64,000 nt of DNA from Desulfopila aestuarii DSM 18488 (lineage in GTDB: Bacteria > Desulfobacterota > Desulfobulbia > Desulfobulbales > Desulfocapsaceae). Position 1 is the stretch's first letter; the number at the start of each line of letters is the position of its first letter. The translations under genes and the position numbers were made by a program. This document shows, in pieces, positions 32,849 to 42,085 of this stretch. The stretch lies in contig NZ_FRFE01000007.1 of assembly GCF_900143695.1 (NCBI RefSeq), forward strand, positions 1 to 64,000. The letters run 5' to 3'. The notes below the pieces were generated by a model. It searched no databases, was not told the origin of the DNA, and worked only from the letters and a program-made list of their open reading frames with translations.

Positions 32849-34483
32849 ATGATACTCGACATAAAAACTCTGCTGGTCTGCGACATTGCCCTGTCATCAG
32901 TCTTCTTTGTGGCGTTCACGGTCTACCTCCTTTATCAGGACGCTTACCCCGGATTCAAAACCTGGACCGCTGGCATTCTGCTCCACACCCTGGGATTACT
33001 GCTACTCGTACTCCGTGGGGAAATCCCCCTGGGCCTGAGCGTAATCGGTTTCAACACCATCGCTGTCTTCTCAACCACTCTCATGCTGGATGCTGTCCGG
33101 CAGTTTGCCCACAACACGAGATTACATCGTCTCTTCTACCTGCTCCCAGCGGCTGTTGCGGTTTTCTGCTATCACTACAGCTTCATTGAAGACAACATAG
33201 CCATCAGGAACATGGGTAGCAGCATTGCCATCTTTATTCTCATGCTGGCCATATCACTGGAATGGATTGGGCACGCACCTTCTTCTGCCCGGCCACTCTA
33301 TTATCTGGGTGCTGGCCTTATACTCATTAACGCGGTGTCGCTCATGGCCAGAGCGTCTCATTGGCTGTTCATACCAGCTAAAGGAATATTTACAGCAGAT
33401 GGACATGACGCCATTCATTTCATCATTGCCATACTTTCAACAGCCGGAACAAATATTGTTTTTTCACTAATGAATACCCAGCAAGCTCGACAGAGTCTTC
33501 TGACGATGCACCAGACATTGGCCGACAGTGAAAGCCGCTATCGCAAACTCTCGGAAGCATCTTTTGAAGGTATTGTCTTTTCTCAGAAAGGAAAGATCGT
33601 CGAAGCAAACGACAATGCCTGTCAGATGTTCGGCTGTTCAGCCAGCGAACTCATTGGGACAAACACACATGATTACATTGACCCCAAAGATCACGACCTG
33701 GTAACACAACATATTTCCACAAATATCGAACACGCGTACGAAGTAACAGGAGTAAGAAAAGACGGAACCTCTTTCCCGCTCGAAGTCCAGGGAAAAACGT
33801 TCCTTTTCAAAGGAGCACCCACCAGAATCGCGGCCCTTAGAGACATTACTGCACGAAAACGCGCCCTGGCAATACTGCAGGAACGAGATAAACTCTATTC
33901 TGCGCTCTTTGAGATGAACGCATCGGTTATGCTGCTGATAGAAGAAAATACAGCCAGGATAATCGATGCCAACAGCGCGGCATGCGACTTTTATGGTTAT
34001 TCAAAAAAACAGTTCAAAACTCTCAACATTACAGATCTCAACATCCTCACTGCAGAGGAAGTGCGCACCGAGCTTGAACGAGCGGCAACTAGAAATAAAA
34101 AGTATTTCAGTTTCACTCACAGACTTGCTAATGGCGATATCCGCGAGGTCGAGGTGTTCACCGGGCCGATAGTTTATCAAAACAGATCACTGCTCTGCTC
34201 TGTCGTCCACGACATCACCCAGCGAAAGCTCAACGAAGCCCAGCGGGAGGAACTCATCACCTCACTGCAGCAGGCTATTCAGGAAATCAAAACATTGCGC
34301 GGCATTCTACCGATCTGCTCCCATTGCAAACAAATCCGTGACGACCAAGGCTCCTGGAGCAAGATTGAGCACTATGTCCGTGAGCATTCCGAGGCCACCT
34401 TCAGTCACGGCATCTGTCCCGACTGCGTGAAGCAGCTCTATCCAAATATCGCAGACGAAATTTTGACAAAAAGCGGACTGTAA
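32849..34483 (+). CDS. Membrane PAS-domain signalling protein with C-terminal Cys module
   Basis: A 544-residue protein. Six or seven membrane helices span about residues 7-210, followed by two PAS domains (about 230-345 and 350-465, with EASFEGIVFSQKGKIVEAND and the PAC-like ALRDITARKRA). The last 60 residues form a module seen at the end of many PAS and response-regulator proteins: LRGILPICSHCKQIRDDQGS, and later GICPDCVKQLYP. There is no kinase, GGDEF or other catalytic domain. The paired CxxC motifs could bind a metal. The output is unknown; it may act through protein contact. Confidence 0.85.
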   Translation: MILDIKTLLVCDIALSSVFFVAFTVYLLYQDAYPGFKTWTAGILLHTLGLLLLVLRGEIPLGLSVIGFNTIAVFSTTLMLDAVRQFAHNTRLHRLFYLLPAAVAVFCYHYSFIEDNIAIRNMGSSIAIFILMLAISLEWIGHAPSSARPLYYLGAGLILINAVSLMARASHWLFIPAKGIFTADGHDAIHFIIAILSTAGTNIVFSLMNTQQARQSLLTMHQTLADSESRYRKLSEASFEGIVFSQKGKIVEANDNACQMFGCSASELIGTNTHDYIDPKDHDLVTQHISTNIEHAYEVTGVRKDGTSFPLEVQGKTFLFKGAPTRIAALRDITARKRALAILQERDKLYSALFEMNASVMLLIEENTARIIDANSAACDFYGYSKKQFKTLNITDLNILTAEEVRTELERAATRNKKYFSFTHRLANGDIREVEVFTGPIVYQNRSLLCSVVHDITQRKLNEAQREELITSLQQAIQEIKTLRGILPICSHCKQIRDDQGSWSKIEHYVREHSEATFSHGICPDCVKQLYPNIADEILTKSGL

Positions 34484-34520
34484 CGCACACGTTCATAGAA
34501 TATTTCGTGAGGAATTCTGG

Positions 34521-34946
34521 CTACCGCCAGCCGATCAGCTGGTAACCTTTCTCCTGCAGACACATGTCAACAAAACGGATGTAGATATCAGTCGGTTCTG
34601 CGGCATCGAAGGCGCCGCCGACCAGGGTCGCCGTGGCCGCTCCGGCCCCACCAATGGCTGCCCCTCGCCCGACACTGGTCCCTGAGGCAATAGCCCCTAC
34701 CACTGCACCGGTGGCTCCGCCCACAGCCCCAGCCTTAGCTGTGTCTTTCACCAGTTCCGTCCCTTTTCCTGAATTGGCACCGCTGGCCTCGGCTGCGTAC
34801 ATGCAGGCATCAATATCCATCTCCGCCTGCTGTTGGCCCACCTGATTAAAATAACTGTTGGGATAGAGAACTGGCCGTTTGGCACCGGCACAGCCGGTCA
34901 GCATCAGGGTTACGGCAAGGAGTGTGATACAGGATAATCTTTTCAT
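34521..34946 (-). CDS. Glycine-zipper lipoprotein
   Basis: A 141-residue protein with the lipobox LMLTGC at the end of the signal peptide and a glycine-zipper segment at about 70-110 (GAVGGATGAVVGAIASG, and GAAIGGAGAATATLVGG). Flanking regions carry Cys and a conserved-looking DIDACMYAAE. Such proteins insert the zipper into the outer membrane. Role unknown. Convergent with the PAS gene. Confidence 0.82.
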   Translation of the reverse strand: MKRLSCITLLAVTLMLTGCAGAKRPVLYPNSYFNQVGQQQAEMDIDACMYAAEASGANSGKGTELVKDTAKAGAVGGATGAVVGAIASGTSVGRGAAIGGAGAATATLVGGAFDAAEPTDIYIRFVDMCLQEKGYQLIGWR

Positions 34947-34995
34947 TGTTCACTCTTTCAAGTTTTTTGGTTTCCATGAGTTCCATCATAACCGG

Positions 34996-36066
34996 TCAGC
35001 GTGGCAGACGGAAACTGATGCAGGTCCGCCCGCCCGTGCTTTCGGCGCTCATCTGGCCGCCATGCGCCTCGATCAATTCACGGGTGATCGCCAGGCCTAT
35101 ACCAGCGCCGCCGTCACGTGAGCGTGAGCGGTCGGTACGGAAAAACCGCTCGAAGATGAAGGGGAGATCCGCTTCCGCAATCTCCGGCCCGGTGTTGCAA
35201 AAACGCATTTCGATCGAGTTTTCTATTAATCGACTTGAGATTTCAATGCTCCCATCAGCTGGAGTGTACTTTAAACAGTTATCGAGCAGGTTGCTGGCGG
35301 CCTGAAGAAATTTGTCACGATCCGCCTGGACGAATTCGGCATCCGCTGCAAAATCATTTACCACCGAGATGTTTTTCTGGGCAAGACCATTCTGGTAGAG
35401 GGTAAGCAGATAACTGATCTCCGCCGGGATACGGATCTCCTCGCGATGCAGATAGTGACGGGCGGCGTCGGCCCGGGCCAGCTGCTGCAGACTCTCCACG
35501 AGTTTCACCAGACGCATGGTCTCCTCCTGCAGCACCTGCAGGGTCGCAGGCGAAGGCTCCAGCACCTTATCATTTAAGGCCTCGAGATAGCCCCGCAGAT
35601 TGGTAAGTGGTGTGCGCAACTCATGGGCAACATCGGCAACCATATTCTTTCTCAATTGTTCGATGCGCGCAAGGCTGTCGGCCATGCGATTAAACGAGAG
35701 GCCGAGCCGCCCTACCTCATCGCGGGTGGTAACATCAACCCGGGTCGAAAAATCGCCCGCCGCCACCTGTGCGGTAATCTCCGACATCTGCGACAAAGGC
35801 TTCAAAACCCTGCGAATGAGTAAGAAACTTAAGACAAAGGAGAGTATCAACGCGGCGACGCTGGCCCAGATCAGCGAGAAATGGATTGAGGAAAGAAACA
35901 TCTGATGAATTTCGGTGGGCGAGATCTCATATTTTTTCATGAGTGCCATGAAATAGCCTGCGGCCTGCTTGTCAATGGCCAGCCAGATCACCCCGATTAT
36001 GGTAATGGCGGGCACTACCGTTACCAACAGCAGCTTGACCAGCAGACTTTCGCCGGGGCTTTTCAT
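34996..36066 (-). CDS. Sensor histidine kinase of an OmpR-type two-component system
   Basis: A 356-residue protein: membrane helices at about 10-30 and 62-84, HAMP domain at about 85-138, HisKA with His148 in ADVAHELRTPLTNLRG, and HATPase with the N box LLDNCLKYTP and G box GGAGIGLA. The periplasmic loop is only about 30 residues, so it may sense within the membrane or through a partner, like BaeS or ResE relatives. Its start overlaps the regulator gene by four bases. Confidence 0.92.
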   Translation of the reverse strand: MKSPGESLLVKLLLVTVVPAITIIGVIWLAIDKQAAGYFMALMKKYEISPTEIHQMFLSSIHFSLIWASVAALILSFVLSFLLIRRVLKPLSQMSEITAQVAAGDFSTRVDVTTRDEVGRLGLSFNRMADSLARIEQLRKNMVADVAHELRTPLTNLRGYLEALNDKVLEPSPATLQVLQEETMRLVKLVESLQQLARADAARHYLHREEIRIPAEISYLLTLYQNGLAQKNISVVNDFAADAEFVQADRDKFLQAASNLLDNCLKYTPADGSIEISSRLIENSIEMRFCNTGPEIAEADLPFIFERFFRTDRSRSRDGGAGIGLAITRELIEAHGGQMSAESTGGRTCISFRLPR

Positions 36067-36764
36067 CTGACGACCTCATCGGTGAAGCTGTAGCCAAAGC
36101 CTCGTACGGTAAGGATGTATTGCGGTCTTCCCGGCTGTTTTTCCAATTTCTGCCTGAGCTTACCGATATGGACATCAATAACCCGATCCACCACGATTTC
36201 CCCATGTTCATAGAGGCTGTCGAGCAGTTCATTACGTGAAAAGACCCGGCCGGGCGACTGCATAAGCGTCTTTAACAACCGGAATTCGGTGGTGGTCAGC
36301 TGCACCACTTCCCCATCGAGTTTCACCCGGTGCTTTTCCAGATCCATCGCAATACCACTGGAAACCAGCAGGTTCTCCATCTGTTGCCGTTGCGGCCGGA
36401 CCCGGCGGAGAATCGCCTTGACCCGTTCCACCAACTCACGCGGACTAAAGGGCTTCACCACATAATCGTCGGCGCCGATGGCAAGACCACTCACCCGGTC
36501 GATCTCCTCCTCACGAGCAGTGAGCATCAATATCGGCACCTCTGAAAAGGTGCGAAGCCGTCTGCAGACATCCCAGCCGTCAAGGCCTGGCAACATGATA
36601 TCAAGAATGACAAAGACCGGCTGCTTCTCCCTGGCGAGTTGCAAACCCATCATACCATTGTCGGCATGGATGGTCACAAACCCCTCCCGCTCAAGATAAG
36701 TCCGCACAAGAGCGGCGGTATTCGGATCATCCTCAACTATCAAGACCGGACCGTCACTGGTCAT
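36063..36764 (-). CDS. OmpR-family response regulator
   Basis: A 233-residue protein with a receiver (acidic pair EDD at 11-13, Asp55 in VILDIMLPG, Lys in VVKPFSP) and a winged-helix output domain (LTTTEFRLLKTLMQSPGRVF, VDVHIGKLRQKL-like DVHIGKLRQKLE). It is phosphorylated by the kinase encoded four bases into its end. Its own start overlaps the end of the HerA-like gene by four bases (ATGA), so all three are coupled. Confidence 0.93.
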   Translation of the reverse strand: MTSDGPVLIVEDDPNTAALVRTYLEREGFVTIHADNGMMGLQLAREKQPVFVILDIMLPGLDGWDVCRRLRTFSEVPILMLTAREEEIDRVSGLAIGADDYVVKPFSPRELVERVKAILRRVRPQRQQMENLLVSSGIAMDLEKHRVKLDGEVVQLTTTEFRLLKTLMQSPGRVFSRNELLDSLYEHGEIVVDRVIDVHIGKLRQKLEKQPGRPQYILTVRGFGYSFTDEVVR

Positions 36765-39154
36765 GACATGTTCCCCTGCTCCCAGAGAATCGCCACCTCG
36801 ACATCATAGATATCGCTCTTTTTCGGTTTCACCATCACCGGCTCCATTTCGTAGCGCTCAATAGCAAAATCTTCACCGATAGCCATCGCCTGCTGTTCGA
36901 TCTCTGAGGAGAACTCCTTAAGAGCCTGCTGCAGTTCGGCCATCTGTTCCTTAGCCCGCTGCACGTCCGCCTTCTCCTTCACCACCCGTCCGGCACTGCG
37001 CATACCGCTGGCGGTCCGCGAGATGGACGTTGTCGAGATCGCTTTCCGGCCAAAGAGTGCGCCCACCACTGCGACCCCAAACGAGAGGACGGTATCCACC
37101 GTTTTGGTCTTCACATCCAGCTGTTCCTTCTCCAACCGGTACATGGCCTTCTGCAGTTGATCTTCAAGACGCTGCTGTTTGATCCCATAACTCTTCTGCA
37201 GCTTTTCCACTGCTGCTGCCTTTTTTTCCCGTAAGACATCCTGCAATCGAACCCGGAAATCACCAACACTCTCGCCGGGCCGGGACTCGAGCTTCAAGGC
37301 GGCGACCCGCTGCAATTCAAGACGTTCATTATGATACAGATAGTCACGAAATCCTTTGTCGAAAGTCTGAAGATTCCTTGCGCCGGAGATCGCGGCAGGC
37401 AAAGGATAATACTGGCTGCCTTCGGGTGCACTCTGGCCACAATCCGCAAGCTTGATGAGTGTCTCCTCGGCTTCCAGCCAGTCGAAACGACGGAGCTCCT
37501 GGCTCAGGTAGATCCGCCGCCCAACCTGCCGTACCTCATCGATATTTTTTGTAGTATTGACAAAACGCACCTTGCCGGTCGCAAAAAGCCACGGTTCAAA
37601 CACCACCTTGTCACTCACCACATTCTGCATGGCGTAATATTGGCTGATGTCCGGCGACAGCACGGGCCGGGAACCATATTCGCCCGGGACCGCGCTTTCG
37701 GCCAAACCATCGGTTGCCGGCTGAGACACAGTCGTTGTAACATTCGCGCTACCAGCCATCAGCATCCTGATGTCACTGGCAGCGATCGGCCCCCGCAGAT
37801 AGGACATGACCCAGCGGGTTTCAAAAAGGACCGGGGCATCCAGGTGAGCTGAGCGAAGCAGAAATTGCCGGCCTTTCATGCCGGACAAAAGTGACTTCAC
37901 CTCGCCAATCGCCAGTGTTCCCCCGCTTCCACCGGCAATACCCTCAGCCACCCGTTCCTGATCCTGGCTGGTCTGGAGCCGCCCGATAAACCAGCTGCCG
38001 ATATTGGCCAACCCTTTATAGTCGAGATCCACCGGATTCTGGGTCGCCAGCACCACGCCGCAGCCATAGGCCCGGGCCTGCTTCAACAGCAGCAGCATCG
38101 GCTTTTTGGAAGGTGGATTGGCGATCGGTGGGAAGTAACCGAAGATCTCATCCATGTACAACAAGGCCTTCAGCGACGAGGTACCGGATTGCCGCCGCAT
38201 CCAGTCGATAAAACGCCCGAGCAGCATGGTGACGAAAAACATCCGCTCCGATTCGCTTAAATGGGCAATGGAGAAAATGGCGCTTCGCGGCTTACCCTCT
38301 TCGGTATAGAGCAGACGCTGGATGTCCAGTGGTTCACCGGTAAGCCAGGCCGAAAAAGTAGGGCTCGCCAGGATATTGTTGAAACTCATGGCAAGTCCCA
38401 TTCTCTCCGACTGCGGGTAGAAGGTATCCAGCGGGAAGACCCCCACCTTATCAAAAGGCGGGCTGACAATGGTCCCGATCAGTTGCTCCATCTGCAGATC
38501 TTCGCCCTTGCGCCAGAAATGAAGGAGAATGGAGGAGAGCAGGATATGCTCTTTACTCTGTAGTGGCTCACTCTGGACACCTATCAGGGTGAGCAGGCTG
38601 GTGACTGTTGAATTAATCAGTGAGTTCAGGGTATCAAGATCGTCCAACACTTCGGTTGTGGGCGCTGCAATATTGCCCAGCACCGACACCGGCACCCCAG
38701 CGGTGCTTCCCGGGGTGTAGATGGTCATTTCGGTCCTCGCTTTCAACTCCCCGATCCGTTCGCCCCCCTGATCCCAGGCACTCAACCCCTCCCGCCAGGT
38801 CGTTGCGGTTTTGGCGGCATATTCCTCCACGCCAAGCCCCTTTCGGGCGGCCTCCTTCGGATCGATCCACGGCTGGAAATCGTCTGGCCGCAGTCCTGGA
38901 AATGTGAGCAATAGGTTACCCATATCCCCTTTGGGGTCAATGATGATCGAGGGGATATTATCCATAATCGCCTCTTCGATCAGGGCGATACCGAGACCGG
39001 TCTTGCCGCTGCCGGTCATGCCGATAATCGCAGCATGGGTAGTAAGGTTATTGCTTTTATAGAGTAGCGGTGCCGGGGACGGAGCCAAGTGTGCCGCATC
39101 GAGTTCCCGGCCCAGATAAAACAACCCCAACTTCTCATATGCGTAATTTTCCAT
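36761..39154 (-). CDS. HerA-like ATPase (DUF853-type)
   Basis: A 797-residue protein. Walker A GMTGSGKT lies at 45-52, followed by SIIIDPKGDMGNLLL, a Walker B ALLYMDEIFGYFPP, and VVLATQNPVDLDYKGLANIG, all typical of the HerA/FtsK branch of hexameric translocases. The C-terminal third is a long coiled-coil region (about 640-770, KLQKSYGIKQQRLEDQLQKA). Related bacterial proteins are of unclear function; some act in defence or conjugation-like contexts, others appear as housekeeping ATPases. Here it heads an operon with a two-component pair, which is unusual. Confidence 0.85.
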   Translation of the reverse strand: MENYAYEKLGLFYLGRELDAAHLAPSPAPLLYKSNNLTTHAAIIGMTGSGKTGLGIALIEEAIMDNIPSIIIDPKGDMGNLLLTFPGLRPDDFQPWIDPKEAARKGLGVEEYAAKTATTWREGLSAWDQGGERIGELKARTEMTIYTPGSTAGVPVSVLGNIAAPTTEVLDDLDTLNSLINSTVTSLLTLIGVQSEPLQSKEHILLSSILLHFWRKGEDLQMEQLIGTIVSPPFDKVGVFPLDTFYPQSERMGLAMSFNNILASPTFSAWLTGEPLDIQRLLYTEEGKPRSAIFSIAHLSESERMFFVTMLLGRFIDWMRRQSGTSSLKALLYMDEIFGYFPPIANPPSKKPMLLLLKQARAYGCGVVLATQNPVDLDYKGLANIGSWFIGRLQTSQDQERVAEGIAGGSGGTLAIGEVKSLLSGMKGRQFLLRSAHLDAPVLFETRWVMSYLRGPIAASDIRMLMAGSANVTTTVSQPATDGLAESAVPGEYGSRPVLSPDISQYYAMQNVVSDKVVFEPWLFATGKVRFVNTTKNIDEVRQVGRRIYLSQELRRFDWLEAEETLIKLADCGQSAPEGSQYYPLPAAISGARNLQTFDKGFRDYLYHNERLELQRVAALKLESRPGESVGDFRVRLQDVLREKKAAAVEKLQKSYGIKQQRLEDQLQKAMYRLEKEQLDVKTKTVDTVLSFGVAVVGALFGRKAISTTSISRTASGMRSAGRVVKEKADVQRAKEQMAELQQALKEFSSEIEQQAMAIGEDFAIERYEMEPVMVKPKKSDIYDVEVAILWEQGNMS

Positions 39155-39581
39155 TCTCTCTCCTCATCCGGACACCCAAAAAAAACCTACAGAGTCACCC
39201 CGTCAACCTGCTGTTTCGTTCGCCGATTCCTGACACATTCATCCTCCCGCAGGAGAAAAGAAATCGTCAAAGAAAAAAAATCTCTCCCGGGATATAAACC
39301 TCCAGAGTTCATGTAACTCTTTCGCCCACGACGTTTCCGGCTTTTCCAGCCAGCCGTTTTCGCCCCTCGTCCGTATGATTTTGGGTTGTTACAAGCTCAT
39401 CCCATTTGATTCACCGGCAATTTATTATTATACTGATCAAAGTTATACTTCTTCTTTGCTATTACAACAAAAAACTGCGATTTCAGTTTATTAGACCTGC
39501 CGTTATTAGAATGGAAGCTCTGCAATACGGTCGGGCTGTGATTTTCGCATTTTCATGCCGCAACCACGAGAGGTGAACACC
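39155..39581. other. Divergent region upstream of the NQR operon
   Basis: This gap separates the HerA-like gene from apbE. It contains a good promoter for the plus strand (separate entry) and otherwise only mixed sequence. I see no riboswitch-like fold or palindrome. Confidence 0.4.
39406..39434 (+). promoter_or_regulatory. Sigma-70-type promoter of the apbE-nqr operon
   Basis: TTGATT (39406-39411), a 17-base spacer and TATACT (39429-39434) form a near-consensus promoter about 145 bases before the apbE start. It is the best promoter match I noticed in the window. Confidence 0.65.
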
Positions 39582-40598
39582 ATGACCGAAAGCCCGTCAG
39601 CGTCATCAAAAACGTTCAACCGCAGGACATTTCTCCAGATTGTAGCTGTCGCCGGTGCGGCGGGAGCGTGCTGGCAGCTCGGTCTGTTCAACGGCGCATC
39701 AAGACTTGCAGTAGCCCGCCGCAGTCAGCCGATCATGGGCACCTATGTGAACCTCACGGTTTACGGCAAAAACAGGGACGCCTGTGAGCATGCCATCGAC
39801 ACAACCCTTGCCAGGATGCTGGCCCTTGAAGGGAAACTGAGCCGCCACATGGCTACCAGCCCAGTCTATCAGCTCAACCAGAGCGGCACTCTTACCGCAC
39901 CCGGCAAGGAACTGTTGGAGGTACTGCAACTCTCCCGCACCTTGAGCGAAAAATCAGACGGCGCCTTTGATGTCACCATGCTGCCATTACTGGCGTTGCA
40001 CAGTGAACAGCAATATCCTGATCCTGCAAGGTTGCAACAGACTAAAAACGGGGTCGACTACCAGAAGCTTATGGTAAGCGAGACCGAAATCCGTTTTGAC
40101 GCTCCGAACATGGCAATTACCCTCGATGGCATCGGCAAAGGCTATATCGTCGACCAGGGAGTGGCAGCGTTGAAAGAGCAGGGATTTCAACAGGTTTATG
40201 TCGATGCCGGCGGCGACCTGATGGTCACCGGGTCCAAACCGGATGGCAGCCCCTGGAGGATCGGTATCATGAATCCGAGAAAAGAGAACACGGCAAAACC
40301 GGTGGCCTTCGACGTTACCGAACGCGCCGTAGCCACCTCCGGCGACTATTTCCAGGCTTTCACGCCGGACCTGAAAAACCATCACATCATTGATCCACAC
40401 ACCGGCTTTTCCTCGCCGGAACTGGCAAGCTGCACGGTCACGGCTCCCAGTGTTATGCTGGCAGATGGACTGGCTACGGCAGTCATGGTCCTTGGTCGAG
40501 ACAAGGGGCTTGAACTGTTAGAATCGATGGATGGTTGTGAAGGCTACCTGATCGACAAGGAGCTGAACAGTTCCCACACCACCGGTTTTTTCAGCTGA
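39582..40598 (+). CDS. apbE: FAD:protein FMN transferase (ApbE)
   Basis: A 338-residue protein from ATG 39582, which has GAGAGGTG upstream. The N-terminus has an NRRTFLQIVAVAGAAG segment resembling a twin-arginine signal, so the enzyme acts outside the membrane. ApbE motifs include QPIMGTYVNLTVYG, TLDGIGKGYIVDQ, VDAGGDLMVTG and the late DPHTGF. ApbE attaches FMN through a phosphodiester bond to Thr in the Dxx[ST][GS]AT motif of NqrB and NqrC, both encoded just downstream. Position at the head of the operon fits that job exactly. Confidence 0.93.
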   Translation: MTESPSASSKTFNRRTFLQIVAVAGAAGACWQLGLFNGASRLAVARRSQPIMGTYVNLTVYGKNRDACEHAIDTTLARMLALEGKLSRHMATSPVYQLNQSGTLTAPGKELLEVLQLSRTLSEKSDGAFDVTMLPLLALHSEQQYPDPARLQQTKNGVDYQKLMVSETEIRFDAPNMAITLDGIGKGYIVDQGVAALKEQGFQQVYVDAGGDLMVTGSKPDGSPWRIGIMNPRKENTAKPVAFDVTERAVATSGDYFQAFTPDLKNHHIIDPHTGFSSPELASCTVTAPSVMLADGLATAVMVLGRDKGLELLESMDGCEGYLIDKELNSSHTTGFFS

Positions 40599-40658
40599 CC
40601 CAAAAAATTAAAACAACAGGCAATCCTGCCTCCAGAAAGAACTATAGGCCAACTGCGT

Positions 40659-42056
40659 ATGAGCACCATAGCCCGCACCATCGGCGGCATCGTCTTTCAT
40701 CAGGCTGACCGCCATTTTGAGTTACAACGAGGTCTCGACCTGCCCATCGCCGGCGCGCCGGATCCAGCGATCAGAGCCGCCTCGCCGGTGAGTCAAGTGG
40801 CGATTATCGGTGACGACTCCATCGGCATGAAGCCAACCATGGAGGTGGAAGTCGGTAACAAGGTCAAGACAGGCCAGTTGCTTTTTACCGACAAGAAAAA
40901 TCCGGGGGTGAAATACACCTCACCCGGTTGCGGCAAGATCATCGCCATTCATCGTGGTGACAAACGAAAGTTCGAATCGATCATCGTCGATCTGACAGGT
41001 GAAGCAGCAGTTACCCTGATTGACGAACCGGATCAGCCACCCACAAACTACTTCCCGGAAGCAATCAGGACCATCTTGATAGATTCCGGCCTCTGGCCAT
41101 CGTTTCGCACCCGCCCCTACGGCAAGATACCGCCCATTGACGCTACCCCTGCTTCGCTTTTTGTTACCGCTATCGACACCGAACCGCTAGCTCCACCGCC
41201 GGAAAACATCATTGCCCGACACGGTAGCGACTATAATCGCGGTCTCCAGTTACTGGCCATAATGCTTGATGTGCCGCGTAACTACTGCAGCGCGAAACGC
41301 GAACTGCTCTCCCATGAAAAGGCGGAAGGCTTCAACTACTGGGCTTTTTCCGGGCCGCATCCCGCCGGGCTCCCGTCTACCCACATTCACTGTCTCGACC
41401 CGGTGCATGAGCAGAAGAGTGTCTGGCACATCGGCTATCAGGATGTGATTGCTATCGGGTATCTGTTCCGCACCGGCCAGCTGATGACGGAACGGATCGT
41501 TTCTCTTGCAGGCACCGGTGTACGCGAACCGTCTCTCGTCGAAACCCGGATAGGTGCCAACATCGAAGAACTCTGCAGAGGCGAGCTGACTGAAGAGCAC
41601 TTACGCGTCGTCTCCGGCTCGGTATTAAGTGGTCGTACCGCCAATGAGATCCATGGTTTCCTTGGCCGTTACCACAACCAGGTCAGCGTCTTACCAGACA
41701 ACAGCGGCCGCAGCCTGTTCAACTGGGCAATGCCAGGCAGTAACCGTTTTTCGGTAAAGCCGGTGTTTATCTCAGCCTTGAACAATATGCTGAAATTGCC
41801 GATGAACACCGCACTCTGGGGTGGTAAGCGAGCTATTTACCCGCTCGGTACCTACGAGGATGTGATGCCGCTCGATATCATTCCCACCTACCTTTTAAAG
41901 GCGCTCTCAGTGGGAGATACAGAAAAATCAAAAGCACTCGGCTGCCTGGAGCTGATCGAGGAAGACCTGGCACTCTGCGGTTTTGCCTGTCCCGGTAAAA
42001 ACGAGTTCGGCCAGGCACTGCGTAACGTACTGACCACTATTGAGATCGAAGGCTGA
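40659..42056 (+). CDS. nqrA: Na+-translocating NADH:quinone reductase subunit A
   Basis: A 465-residue protein of usual length. The start region QRGLDLPIAGAPDPAI and the segment PTMEVEVGNKVKTGQLLFTDKKNPGV (in pieces) are NqrA hallmarks, and the protein lacks membrane helices. NqrA is a cytoplasmic subunit that contacts the quinone site. Followed by nqrB after 29 bases. Confidence 0.93.
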   Translation: MSTIARTIGGIVFHQADRHFELQRGLDLPIAGAPDPAIRAASPVSQVAIIGDDSIGMKPTMEVEVGNKVKTGQLLFTDKKNPGVKYTSPGCGKIIAIHRGDKRKFESIIVDLTGEAAVTLIDEPDQPPTNYFPEAIRTILIDSGLWPSFRTRPYGKIPPIDATPASLFVTAIDTEPLAPPPENIIARHGSDYNRGLQLLAIMLDVPRNYCSAKRELLSHEKAEGFNYWAFSGPHPAGLPSTHIHCLDPVHEQKSVWHIGYQDVIAIGYLFRTGQLMTERIVSLAGTGVREPSLVETRIGANIEELCRGELTEEHLRVVSGSVLSGRTANEIHGFLGRYHNQVSVLPDNSGRSLFNWAMPGSNRFSVKPVFISALNNMLKLPMNTALWGGKRAIYPLGTYEDVMPLDIIPTYLLKALSVGDTEKSKALGCLELIEEDLALCGFACPGKNEFGQALRNVLTTIEIEG

Positions 42057-42085
42057 ACCCATCGCCACAGGATAACGAAAAGACA

